A stretch of DNA of 5,364 bases from an uncultured Oscillospiraceae bacterium (GTDB taxonomy: Bacteria; Bacillota; Clostridia; Oscillospirales; Oscillospiraceae). A program made the translations under genes and the position numbers. The stretch covers positions 1 to 5,364 of the forward strand of contig CAKUHJ010000122.1 in NCBI GenBank assembly GCA_934655935.1, written 5' to 3'. The notes under the pieces are model-generated. The model saw nothing but the letters and a program-made list of their open reading frames with translations, was not told the origin of the DNA and made no database searches. Shown here one piece after another: positions 1 to 4,683 of this stretch (the first letter of the stretch is position 1; the number at the start of each line of letters is the position of its first letter).

Positions 1-15
1 CTCAGAAAACCATCC

Positions 16-55
16 CCAGCGCGGCGAAGGAAGCTTTTCGCCGCGCTGGATTTTT
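16..55 (+). terminator. Rho-independent terminator of an upstream gene outside the window
   Basis: A perfect 13-bp inverted repeat, CCAGCGCGGCGAA (16-28) and TTCGCCGCGCTGG (37-49), encloses an 8-base loop. It is followed after one A by five Ts (51-55), then GCC and another run of Ts. This is a textbook intrinsic terminator on the + strand. No gene inside the window ends before it, so it must serve a gene to the left. Confidence 0.88.
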
Positions 56-86
56 GCCTTTTTGCCTATGCAAGTCGGCCCCTGTC

Positions 87-95
87 TGTTATAAT
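87..95 (+). promoter_or_regulatory. Extended -10 promoter for the 135-1126 gene pair
   Basis: TGTTATAAT at 87-95 is a perfect extended -10 element (TGN followed by TATAAT). No good -35 hexamer lies 16-18 bases upstream, which is acceptable for an extended -10 promoter. Transcription would start near 102, about 33 bases before the first ATG. A second TATAAT at 103-108 lies in the next repeat copy but lacks the TG extension and a -35. Confidence 0.6.
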
Positions 96-115
96 ATAAC
101 AATATAATATAACAA
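90..115. repeat. Tandem 13-bp AT-rich direct repeat overlapping the promoter
   Basis: TATAATATAACAA occurs twice in perfect head-to-tail tandem at 90-102 and 103-115. The first copy overlaps a near-perfect 13-bp palindrome, GTTATAATATAAC (88-100, centre A). The repeat contains the -10 element, so it may be promoter duplication, a repressor operator, or slippage in AT-rich DNA. The sequence alone does not separate these. Confidence 0.75.
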
Positions 116-134
116 AAAAAGCGGAGGAGCAAGC

Positions 135-485
135 ATGACCGATACCCCCACCCCCATCGACCAGCTGGACGCGCTGCAGGAGGGCTTCAGCGAGCAGGAG
201 CTGATTGCGCACGGCGTACATCCGCGCCTGGAGCACGTAATTTTATATCTGCGGAATCTGGCCGTCGGCGCGGCGGCCGTTTTGTTTCTTGCTTCGATTC
301 TGCACGCCGCGCATGCGGCCGAGCTGAAGGCTGTGGCTTATTTTCTGGGCGCGCTGGCCTATCTGGGCGAAATCCTGATTCTGACGGACTGCTTCCGCCG
401 CCGGGTGCCGCACTGGGAGATGTTCATGGCCTACTGCTTCGGTCCTTTGTATCTTCTGCTCGGCGTCAGCTATCTGCTGCATTAA
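135..485 (+). CDS. Small three-helix membrane protein, function unknown
   Basis: This 116-residue protein matches no family I recognise. The first about 38 residues are polar and acidic. Three hydrophobic segments follow at roughly 42-60, 65-84 and 97-115, and the protein ends two residues after the last one. The basic stretch FRRR (87-90) between helices 2 and 3 and the R/H-rich stretch before helix 1 predict a cytoplasmic N-terminus and an outward-facing C-terminus. The start is supported by GGAGGAG at 123-129, five bases before the ATG, and by the promoter at 87-95. The LUD-domain gene begins 44 bases downstream on the same strand with no visible terminator between, so the two are probably co-transcribed. 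This could tie it to redox or membrane metabolism, but that is only inference from position. Confidence 0.82.
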   Translation: MTDTPTPIDQLDALQEGFSEQELIAHGVHPRLEHVILYLRNLAVGAAAVLFLASILHAAHAAELKAVAYFLGALAYLGEILILTDCFRRRVPHWEMFMAYCFGPLYLLLGVSYLLH

Positions 486-529
486 AATCCACCGGACGCT
501 TCCGGAAAAAGAAAGGAGTCCTTTGACAG

Positions 530-1126
530 ATGAATCTTCAACAGGCAGCCGCCGCGCTGCGGCAGAATGGCTTTGCCGTCCGTATCTTTGACACCGGCGC
601 ACAGTGCGCGGACGCGCTTTCGCAGGAGCTTTGCGGAAAAACCATCGGCTTCGGCGGCAGCGTCACCCTGCGCGAGCTGGGCCTTTATGAACGGCTTGCA
701 GCCCGCAATCAGGTCTTCTGGCATTGGAAGCAGGACGCGGACGCACAGGCAAGAAGCGCCGGGGCCGAGGTTTACCTGCTCTCGGCCAACGCCGTTTCCG
801 AAACCGGAGCGCTTGTGAACATCGACGGAACCGGAAACCGCGTAGCCTCCATGCTCTTCGGGCATGCGCACGTGATTCTCATTGCTGGCGTCAACAAGCT
901 CACACCGGACCGCGAAAGCGCCTGGCAGCGGGCAAAACACATCGCCGCGCCCCTGAATGCGCGCCGCCTTTCCTGCCGGACGCCCTGCGCACTGGCCGAC
1001 CCGCCGCGCTGCCATGATTGCCAGAGTCCCGACCGCATCTGCAATGCCTCTGTGATCCTGGATAAGAAGCCCGGCGGCATTGAAAAATTTGAGGTGCTGC
1101 TCGTAAACGAACCGCTCGGCTATTGA
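530..1126 (+). CDS. LUD-domain (LutC/YkgG-like) protein, stand-alone lactate-utilization family member
   Basis: The 198-residue protein looks like a single LUD domain (the DUF162 family, which includes LutC and part of LutB). Conserved stretches are GFGGSVTLRELGL (40-52), SANAVSETGALVNIDGTGNR (85-104) and VNKLTPDRESAWQRAKHIAA (121-140). The C-terminal part has a cysteine cluster, C149-x3-C153-x7-C161-x2-C164-x6-C171, that could hold a metal or iron-sulfur cluster. LutABC proteins oxidise lactate through iron-sulfur subunits, but no LutA or LutB neighbour is present here, so the substrate is unknown. The start is the ATG at 530 with AAAGGAG at 512-518; the 11-base spacing is slightly long. The gene follows the small membrane protein gene by 44 bases and likely shares its promoter. 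Family assignment is firm; biochemical role is not. Confidence 0.9.
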   Translation: MNLQQAAAALRQNGFAVRIFDTGAQCADALSQELCGKTIGFGGSVTLRELGLYERLAARNQVFWHWKQDADAQARSAGAEVYLLSANAVSETGALVNIDGTGNRVASMLFGHAHVILIAGVNKLTPDRESAWQRAKHIAAPLNARRLSCRTPCALADPPRCHDCQSPDRICNASVILDKKPGGIEKFEVLLVNEPLGY

Positions 1127-1220
1127 CACGATTGAAGCGGAGACGCTTTGCCGTTCCGCGCTCTCTGGCAGAATCGGGCAGAATCTTCGTAATTTTTTCG
1201 TTGTTTACGTTGGAATTGTG

Positions 1221-1249
1221 TTGATTTTGCCGCGTGAATGCGCTATGAT
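1221..1249 (+). promoter_or_regulatory. Promoter of the metV-metF operon
   Basis: TTGATT (1221-1226) is followed after exactly 17 bases by TATGAT (1244-1249), a good housekeeping-sigma promoter. The predicted start is near 1256, giving a leader of about 120 nt before the metV ATG at 1376. The region upstream (1127-1220) holds only a tandem 10-bp-period repeat of GGCAGAATC (1167-1185) and a T-rich stretch. Confidence 0.72.
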
Positions 1250-1259
1250 AAATATAAGT

Positions 1260-1354
1260 TGAGCGCCGCGGTGCATCGCGGTGGGCAAAGCGCCTGCTCA
1301 GCCGGACGGCCAGATCCCCGGCCGCCGGAATAAGGCAGCGGACCTGCGCGTCCG
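1260..1354 (+). promoter_or_regulatory. Structured 5' leader of metV-metF (candidate cis-regulatory RNA)
   Basis: Three successive hairpins can be drawn by eye. The first runs 1260-1300, with outer stem TGAGC/GCTCA and, inside it, a hairpin CCGCG (1266-1270)/CGCGG (1277-1281). The second runs 1302-1328, where CCGGACGGCC pairs with GGCCGCCGG through nine base pairs with one bulged A. The third is CGGAC (1339-1343)/GTCCG (1350-1354). The ribosome-binding site TAAGGAG (1361-1367) starts six bases after the last stem. There is no T-tract, so control by transcription termination is not evident; translational control or a simple stabilising leader is possible. I do not recognise the conserved core of the THF, SAM or cobalamin riboswitches. 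Confidence 0.4.
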
Positions 1355-1375
1355 TGCATATAAGGAGACATTGAC

Positions 1376-2029
1376 ATGATTATTACCCAGAAAAAACCGA
1401 TTGAAGAGGTTATGGGTCTGGTCGGCAGTGCGAAAACCGTCGCCATCGTCGGCTGCAACAGCTGCGCGACGGCCTGCCACACCGGCGGTCAGCCCGAAAT
1501 TGACGAGCTGAAAAAAACGCTGGAGGCCGCCGGCAAGACGGTGGTCGCCACAACGATTGCAGACTACTGCTGCATGAATCTCGGCGTCCGGTCCAAGATG
1601 AAGCCCATCGTGGCCGCCAAGCCCGAGTGCGTGATCTGCATGTCCTGCGGCGACGGCGTACAGACCGTTGCGAAGAACACCCCCGGTATCCCGACCTATC
1701 CCTCCAACAACACCATGTTCCTGGGCGAGGCCGCGCGCTTCGGCGTGTGGGAGGAGGCCTGCCATTTCTGCGGCGACTGCCTGCTCGGCCGGACCGGCGG
1801 CATCTGCCCCATTACGCAGTGCGCCAAGAGCCTGGTCAACGGCCCGTGCGGCGGCCAGAAGAACGGCAAGTGCGAGGTCGACTGCAACAACGACTGCGCG
1901 TGGATTAAAATCTACAAGCGCCTGGAATCCATCGGCCAGCTCGATAAGCTCCATGAGACCCGCGACGATAAGGGCTATAAGAACTTCACCTATCCCAAGA
2001 CCATTACGCTGAAGGGGGATAAAAAGTAA
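1376..2029 (+). CDS. metV: MetV: cysteine-rich partner subunit of methylenetetrahydrofolate reductase (MTHFR_C domain)
   Basis: This 217-residue protein is the small subunit of MetVF-type methylenetetrahydrofolate reductase, which passes electrons to the flavin of MetF for reduction of methylene-THF to methyl-THF. It has 17 cysteines. The groups are C27-x2-C30-x3-C34, C65-C66, C85-x2-C88-x2-C91 and C129-x2-C132-x2-C135, followed by C144, C149, C158, C166, C170 and C174. The C-terminal block EEACHFCGDCLLGRTGGICP with the following VNGPCGGQKNGKCEV is the hallmark of the family and is consistent with iron-sulfur and/or zinc sites. The start is supported by TAAGGAG (1361-1367), eight bases before the ATG. 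The stop overlaps the metF start by one base (TAATG), implying translational coupling and a fixed subunit ratio. Expression probably comes from the promoter at 1221-1249 through the structured leader. The physiological electron donor is not shown by this locus. Confidence 0.93.
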   Translation: MIITQKKPIEEVMGLVGSAKTVAIVGCNSCATACHTGGQPEIDELKKTLEAAGKTVVATTIADYCCMNLGVRSKMKPIVAAKPECVICMSCGDGVQTVAKNTPGIPTYPSNNTMFLGEAARFGVWEEACHFCGDCLLGRTGGICPITQCAKSLVNGPCGGQKNGKCEVDCNNDCAWIKIYKRLESIGQLDKLHETRDDKGYKNFTYPKTITLKGDKK

Positions 2030-2952
2030 TGAGTATGCTCAAAGAGGCTTTTGAAGCCGGCAAATTCGGCGTCACCGCTGAAATGGCTCCCCCGAAGGGT
2101 TATGATTTTTCCGAGCAGCTGGAAGCTGCCAGACTTCTCAACGGCAAGGTTCACGGCGTCAACGTCACCGACATGCAGTCCGCCAGCCTGAAGGCCTCCA
2201 GTCTTGGCCTGTGCGTTGCGCTGAAGAACGCGGGCGTCGAGCCGATTCTGCAGATGACCGGACGCGACCGCAACCGCATGGCAATCATGGGCGACATTCT
2301 CTCCGCCGCCGCCTTCGGCATCGACACGATGCTCGCGCTCACGGGCGACCATCCCGTCGTCGGCGACTGCCCGGAATCGAAGCCGGTTTACGATCTTGAC
2401 TCGGTCGGCATTTTGAGAATGCTGACAAAGATGGAGCAGACCAACTGCGACTGCGGCGGCAACGAAATTGCCGGCGGCGCGCCGAAGTTCTACAAGGGCG
2501 CTTCCGTCACGCCCGTCTACGACCCCATCGAGCTTCAGATCAACAAGCTCCGCCAGAAGGTGGAAAGCGGCGCGATGTACATCCAGACCCAGGGCATTTT
2601 TGACCTGGATACCTTCAAGCGCTTCCTGGAAAAGGTCGACGCGGCAGGCGTCAAGACCCACATCATGGCCGGTATTATCCCGCTCAAGGCCGCCGGCATG
2701 GCAAGGTACATGAACGAGAACGTTCCCGGCATCGCCGTTCCGCAGGATATGATCGACCGTCTTGCCGCGGCTGCCGCCGAGGGCAAGGAGAAGGGCGTCA
2801 AGGGCCTTCCGATGCAGCTCGGCATCGAAATGGCGGCGGAAATGATTGCGAAGATCAAGGACGAAAAGCTTTGCGACGGCGTGCACATCATGGCCATCAG
2901 CGCAGAAAAGAACGTCCCCACGATTCTGGACAAGGCCGGCGTGACCATCTGA
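2029..2952 (+). CDS. metF: MetF: methylenetetrahydrofolate reductase catalytic subunit
   Basis: The 307-residue protein is a MetF-type TIM barrel that binds FAD or FMN and reduces 5,10-methylene-THF to 5-methyl-THF in the cytoplasm. Recognisable motifs are VTAEMAPPKG (15-24), where E18 matches the catalytic glutamate of the family; NVTDMQSAS (45-53); QMTGRDRNR (75-83); LTGDHP (104-109), with the flavin/folate-contact aspartate D107; GAMYIQTQGIFD (181-192); and IMAGIIPL (212-219). Length is normal for the bacterial family. The ATG at 2029 shares its A with the metV stop; GGGGG at 2014-2018 is ten bases upstream. A second ATG two codons later (2035) is possible but sits farther from that site. 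Product methyl-THF feeds methionine synthesis, or the Wood-Ljungdahl methyl branch if the organism is an acetogen. No acs, fhs, folD, rnfC2 or hdrA gene is in view to choose between them. Confidence 0.95.
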   Translation: MSMLKEAFEAGKFGVTAEMAPPKGYDFSEQLEAARLLNGKVHGVNVTDMQSASLKASSLGLCVALKNAGVEPILQMTGRDRNRMAIMGDILSAAAFGIDTMLALTGDHPVVGDCPESKPVYDLDSVGILRMLTKMEQTNCDCGGNEIAGGAPKFYKGASVTPVYDPIELQINKLRQKVESGAMYIQTQGIFDLDTFKRFLEKVDAAGVKTHIMAGIIPLKAAGMARYMNENVPGIAVPQDMIDRLAAAAAEGKEKGVKGLPMQLGIEMAAEMIAKIKDEKLCDGVHIMAISAEKNVPTILDKAGVTI

Positions 2953-2957
2953 TTTCA

Positions 2958-3016
2958 GCTATATTTTAGGCCTCTTTTTGATTGCCTGAGTTCGATACAA
3001 AACTAAAGAATATAGC
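2958..3016. repeat. Long imperfect AT-rich inverted repeat after metF
   Basis: GCTATATT (2958-2965) pairs with AATATAGC (3009-3016), and TTAG (2966-2969) pairs with CTAA (3003-3006), leaving a two-base bulge. The 12 base pairs enclose about 33 bases that include a run of five Ts. The right arm ends exactly where the GC-rich hairpin at 3017 begins, so the two stems could stack. It lies between the convergent metF and trmO genes. It is not a normal terminator and I cannot name it. Confidence 0.5.
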
Positions 3017-3044
3017 AAGGGCGGCCCCGAAACGGGCCGCCCTT
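3017..3044. terminator. GC-rich hairpin between convergent metF and trmO, probable shared terminator
   Basis: AAGGGCGGCCC (3017-3027) and GGGCCGCCCTT (3034-3044) form a perfect 11-bp stem with a six-base loop. It lies 65 bases after the metF stop and 20 bases after the trmO stop on the other strand. Neither strand has a clean T-tract immediately after it: the minus strand continues GCTATATTCTTTAGTTTT, which is T-rich but interrupted. A bidirectional terminator is the likeliest role, probably more effective for trmO; an mRNA 3'-end stabiliser is the alternative. Confidence 0.6.
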
Positions 3045-3048
3045 AAAC

Positions 3049-3064
3049 CATAATCTCCTCCCTT
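3049..3064 (-). other. Strong ribosome-binding site behind trmO with only a two-codon reading frame
   Basis: On the minus strand the sequence AAGGGAGGAG (3064-3055) starts at the last base of the trmO stop codon. It is followed by ATT and an ATG (3051-3049), with five bases between GGAGG and ATG. The frame then reads Met-Val-stop, ending at 3043 inside the hairpin. The site is as good as any real one in the window but serves no gene. It may be a remnant of a lost downstream gene, or chance. Confidence 0.4.
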
Positions 3065-3735
3065 CACAGGCGGACCAGCTCCACGACGTGAAGCGTCTGA
3101 CCGTCCACGGTAAACCGGACGTCAAAGCCGGAAAAATTAAAGCCGTAGCGCCGCGCAGGATCGTGCTGATAGCCCGGGCGCGTGTCCAGCGCCAGCGCCT
3201 GCAGAAGTCCCTGCCGCTTCTGCGGCGGAATCTGGCACAGGAGCTCCGGCGGGAAATCCACCTGCAGAAGCGTCTGCTGCCGCAGGCCCGAAAATGCGTC
3301 CTTCGCATCCGGATGGCTGTCCGAATACGGGACGTAAGGCTTAAGGTCATAAATTGGCGTCCCGTCGATCAGGTCCACCCCCGCCACATGCAGCAGCGGC
3401 CCCTCCGGGCTGTGCCAGCTCACGCTGAGCAGGCGCACCGAGGAAAGCCCGATGGGATTGGGCCGGAAGGGCGAACGCGTGGCAAATACGCCCACGCGCG
3501 TTTTGCCGCCAAGCTTGGGCGGCAGGACCGTCGGCGACCAGTCCTCCCGCTCCGTCCTGTGAAAGCGCCACAAAAGCCAGAGATGACTCCAGCCCTCGAT
3601 GCCGCGCAGGCAGTCCGGATTGCGGAATTCCGGCGTGAATACAATCGTTCCTTCCAGCGCGTCCGCAAGACTCGCCTGCCGCGGGACGCCGAATTTTGTG
3701 GGAAAATCCGTTCGGATATGCGCGATGATTTTCAT
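3064..3735 (-). CDS. trmO: TrmO: tRNA t6A37 N6-methyltransferase (TsaA/YaeB family)
   Basis: The 223-residue protein belongs to the TrmO (TsaA/YaeB) family, which uses S-adenosylmethionine to methylate N6-threonylcarbamoyladenosine at position 37 of certain tRNAs, giving m6t6A. Clear family motifs are FGVPRQ (15-20), EGWSHLWLLWRFHR (47-60), RVGVFATRSPFRPNPIGLSS (80-99) and the stretch 119-137, which includes GVDLIDGTPIYDLKPY. The C-terminal part ends with a DPARRYGFNFSGFDVRF block typical of the longer bacterial form; E. coli TrmO is about 235 residues. The start at 3735 (MKIIAHIRTDF) is chosen because AGGAGC lies seven bases upstream on this strand and family proteins start near this point; an in-frame ATG at 3768 lacks such a site. 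It is divergent from the Gre gene with 101 bases between; no convincing minus-strand promoter is visible there. Confidence 0.93.
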   Translation of the reverse strand: MKIIAHIRTDFPTKFGVPRQASLADALEGTIVFTPEFRNPDCLRGIEGWSHLWLLWRFHRTEREDWSPTVLPPKLGGKTRVGVFATRSPFRPNPIGLSSVRLLSVSWHSPEGPLLHVAGVDLIDGTPIYDLKPYVPYSDSHPDAKDAFSGLRQQTLLQVDFPPELLCQIPPQKRQGLLQALALDTRPGYQHDPARRYGFNFSGFDVRFTVDGQTLHVVELVRL

Positions 3736-3775
3736 ACGACTTGCTCCTGACCCGCCCTGCGGCGGCAAATTTCGT

Positions 3776-3804
3776 TTTACAATTTTACGCCGCGGCGTTA
3801 TACT
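3776..3804 (+). promoter_or_regulatory. Promoter of the Gre-factor gene
   Basis: TTTACA (3776-3781) and TATACT (3799-3804) are separated by exactly 17 bases, a strong sigma-A type match. Transcription would start near 3811, about 26 bases before the ATG at 3837. Most of the spacer is a palindrome (listed separately). Confidence 0.75.
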
Positions 3805-3818
3805 GAGAAAAACGCCGC
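3787..3818. repeat. Palindrome and repeated half-site around the Gre promoter -10
   Basis: ACGCCGCGGCGT (3787-3798) is a perfect 12-bp palindrome lying wholly between the -35 and -10 hexamers. The half-site ACGCCGC recurs at 3812-3818, just at the expected transcription start, so GCGGCGTT (3792-3799) and AACGCCGC (3811-3818) form a further 8-bp inverted repeat around the -10. The placement is what a repressor operator would show, but no regulator is identified. Confidence 0.55.
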
Positions 3819-3836
3819 AGAAAGAAGGAAGCTGAC

Positions 3837-4340
3837 ATGAACGACGAGCTGACCGCCGTAGACATCAAAAAAATGCAGGAGGAAATTGATTACCGCCGCC
3901 TGGAGCTCCGTCCGAAGCTCATCGAGGACGTCAAAACCGCGCGGGAATTCGGCGATCTCAGCGAAAATTTTGAATATAAGGCCGCCAAGCGGGAAAAAAA
4001 TCGCAACGACAGCCGCATCCGCTATCTTGAGCGCATGATCAAAACCGCGCGCGTGATTGACGCGGCCTCCGCCCCGGACCAGATCGGCCTGTTCGATAAG
4101 GTCACCATCTATATGGAGGACGACGAGGAGGAGCAGACCATTCAACTGGTGACCACCCTCCGCCAGAACGCGCTCAAGGGGCTCATCAGCAAGGAATCGC
4201 CCGTCGGAAAGGCGGTGCTCGGCCATCGCGCCGGTGACCGGGTCCTTGTGGAGGTCAACGAGCGCTGCAGCTACTGGATTACCATCCGCAGCGTGGAAAA
4301 GGGCCAGGACGACGATTCCCTGCCCATCAGCGCCTATTGA
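3837..4340 (+). CDS. GreA/GreB-family transcription elongation (transcript-cleavage) factor
   Basis: The 167-residue protein is a Gre factor, which enters the RNA polymerase secondary channel and stimulates cleavage of backtracked RNA. The N-terminal coiled coil covers about residues 1-75, with the tip motif EFGDLSENFEYKAAKRE (37-53); D40 and E43 are the two acidic residues that coordinate the catalytic magnesium. The C-terminal FKBP-like domain carries LISKESPVGKAVLGHRAGDRVLVEV (116-140). The coil after the tip is very basic (KREKNRNDSRIRYLERMIK), and RIRYLERMI resembles the RVRYL stretch of GreB rather than classic GreA, so I leave the symbol blank. Domain linkage includes an acidic patch EDDEEEQ (94-100). 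It is slightly longer than the usual 157-160 residues. AAGGA at 3825-3829, seven bases before the ATG, sets the start. It could be a second Gre paralog beside a canonical GreA elsewhere. Confidence 0.92.
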   Translation: MNDELTAVDIKKMQEEIDYRRLELRPKLIEDVKTAREFGDLSENFEYKAAKREKNRNDSRIRYLERMIKTARVIDAASAPDQIGLFDKVTIYMEDDEEEQTIQLVTTLRQNALKGLISKESPVGKAVLGHRAGDRVLVEVNERCSYWITIRSVEKGQDDDSLPISAY

Positions 4341-4354
4341 GGGTCTGGGCCTGC

Positions 4355-4627
4355 TTACAGCGCGCCCCTTCCGGAATACCAGAAAAGCAGCGCCGCCTGA
4401 AGGCAGAGCAGCAGCGGAACCGTCACATAGAATTTTGCCTTCCGGGTCTTATGGTGAAACAGATACATCCCCAGGAGAATCCCGGCGCTGCCAAAAAGCG
4501 CCGCCACCGTTAGAAGCGTCCGCTCCGGGATGCGGCGGCGGCCGCGCCTGGCAAAAGTTTTATCGAGATACATAATCAGAAATCCTGCCGCATTGATTAG
4601 AAGCAGGGAGACGGGCAGAACCGGCAT
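4355..4627 (-). CDS. DUF1294 family small membrane protein
   Basis: This 90-residue protein fits the DUF1294 family of small integral membrane proteins of unknown function. The recognisable core is NAAGFLIMYLDKTFARRG (12-29), RRIPERTLL (31-39) and GSAGILLGMYLFHHKTRKAKF (46-66, core shown by key residues G46, G49, G53, H58, H59, K60, T61, K65, F66). Hydrophobic segments lie at about 5-21, 36-57 and 66-84, separated by strongly basic loops. The start has AAAGGAG (complement of 4638-4644) ten bases upstream. The gene converges with the Gre gene, only 14 bases between the stops and no terminator visible there, and is divergent from the lipoprotein gene by 56 bases. Its job cannot be inferred from these neighbours. 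Confidence 0.85.
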   Translation of the reverse strand: MPVLPVSLLLINAAGFLIMYLDKTFARRGRRRIPERTLLTVAALFGSAGILLGMYLFHHKTRKAKFYVTVPLLLCLQAALLFWYSGRGAL

Positions 4628-4683
4628 GAGGGCTGCGCTCCTTTGTGAAAAATCGCGCCGCTGGGCGCTACGGAGGGATGAAA

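Noticed and set aside
482..1129. Long open frame antisense to the LUD gene
   Set aside because: Composition and absence of any family motif mark it as a shadow of the GC-rich LUD gene; no ribosome-binding site or promoter supports it.
1137..1159. Terminator after the LUD gene
   Set aside because: GCGGA-G-ACG/CGT-TCCGC forms a bulged 8-bp hairpin, but no T-tract follows it closely; the T run at 1193-1198 is more than 30 bases away.
1271..1333. Possible 20-codon leader peptide starting at GTG in the metV leader
   Set aside because: There is no Shine-Dalgarno before the GTG, the peptide has no run of methionine or other regulatory codons, and it is rich in G, P and R as random GC-rich sequence would be.
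1250..1375. Known folate, SAM or cobalamin riboswitch before metV
   Set aside because: I could not find the conserved core sequences of these classes; only generic hairpins are visible. A covariance-model search would settle it.
1298..1954. Long antisense open frame across metV (and a similar one at 1990-2886 across metF)
   Set aside because: MetV and MetF are unmistakable on the + strand; the antisense frames are typical third-position GC artefacts.
3736..3768. N-terminal extension of TrmO from an ATG at 3768
   Set aside because: No ribosome-binding site upstream, and the added residues (MPPQGGSGASR) precede the normal family start; the ATG at 3735 has AGGAG at ideal spacing.
4645..4683. 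Earlier starts (GTG 4645, ATG 4678) for the lipoprotein
   Set aside because: GGAGGG at 4672-4677 is correctly spaced only for the ATG at 4684, which also gives a normal lipoprotein signal peptide.
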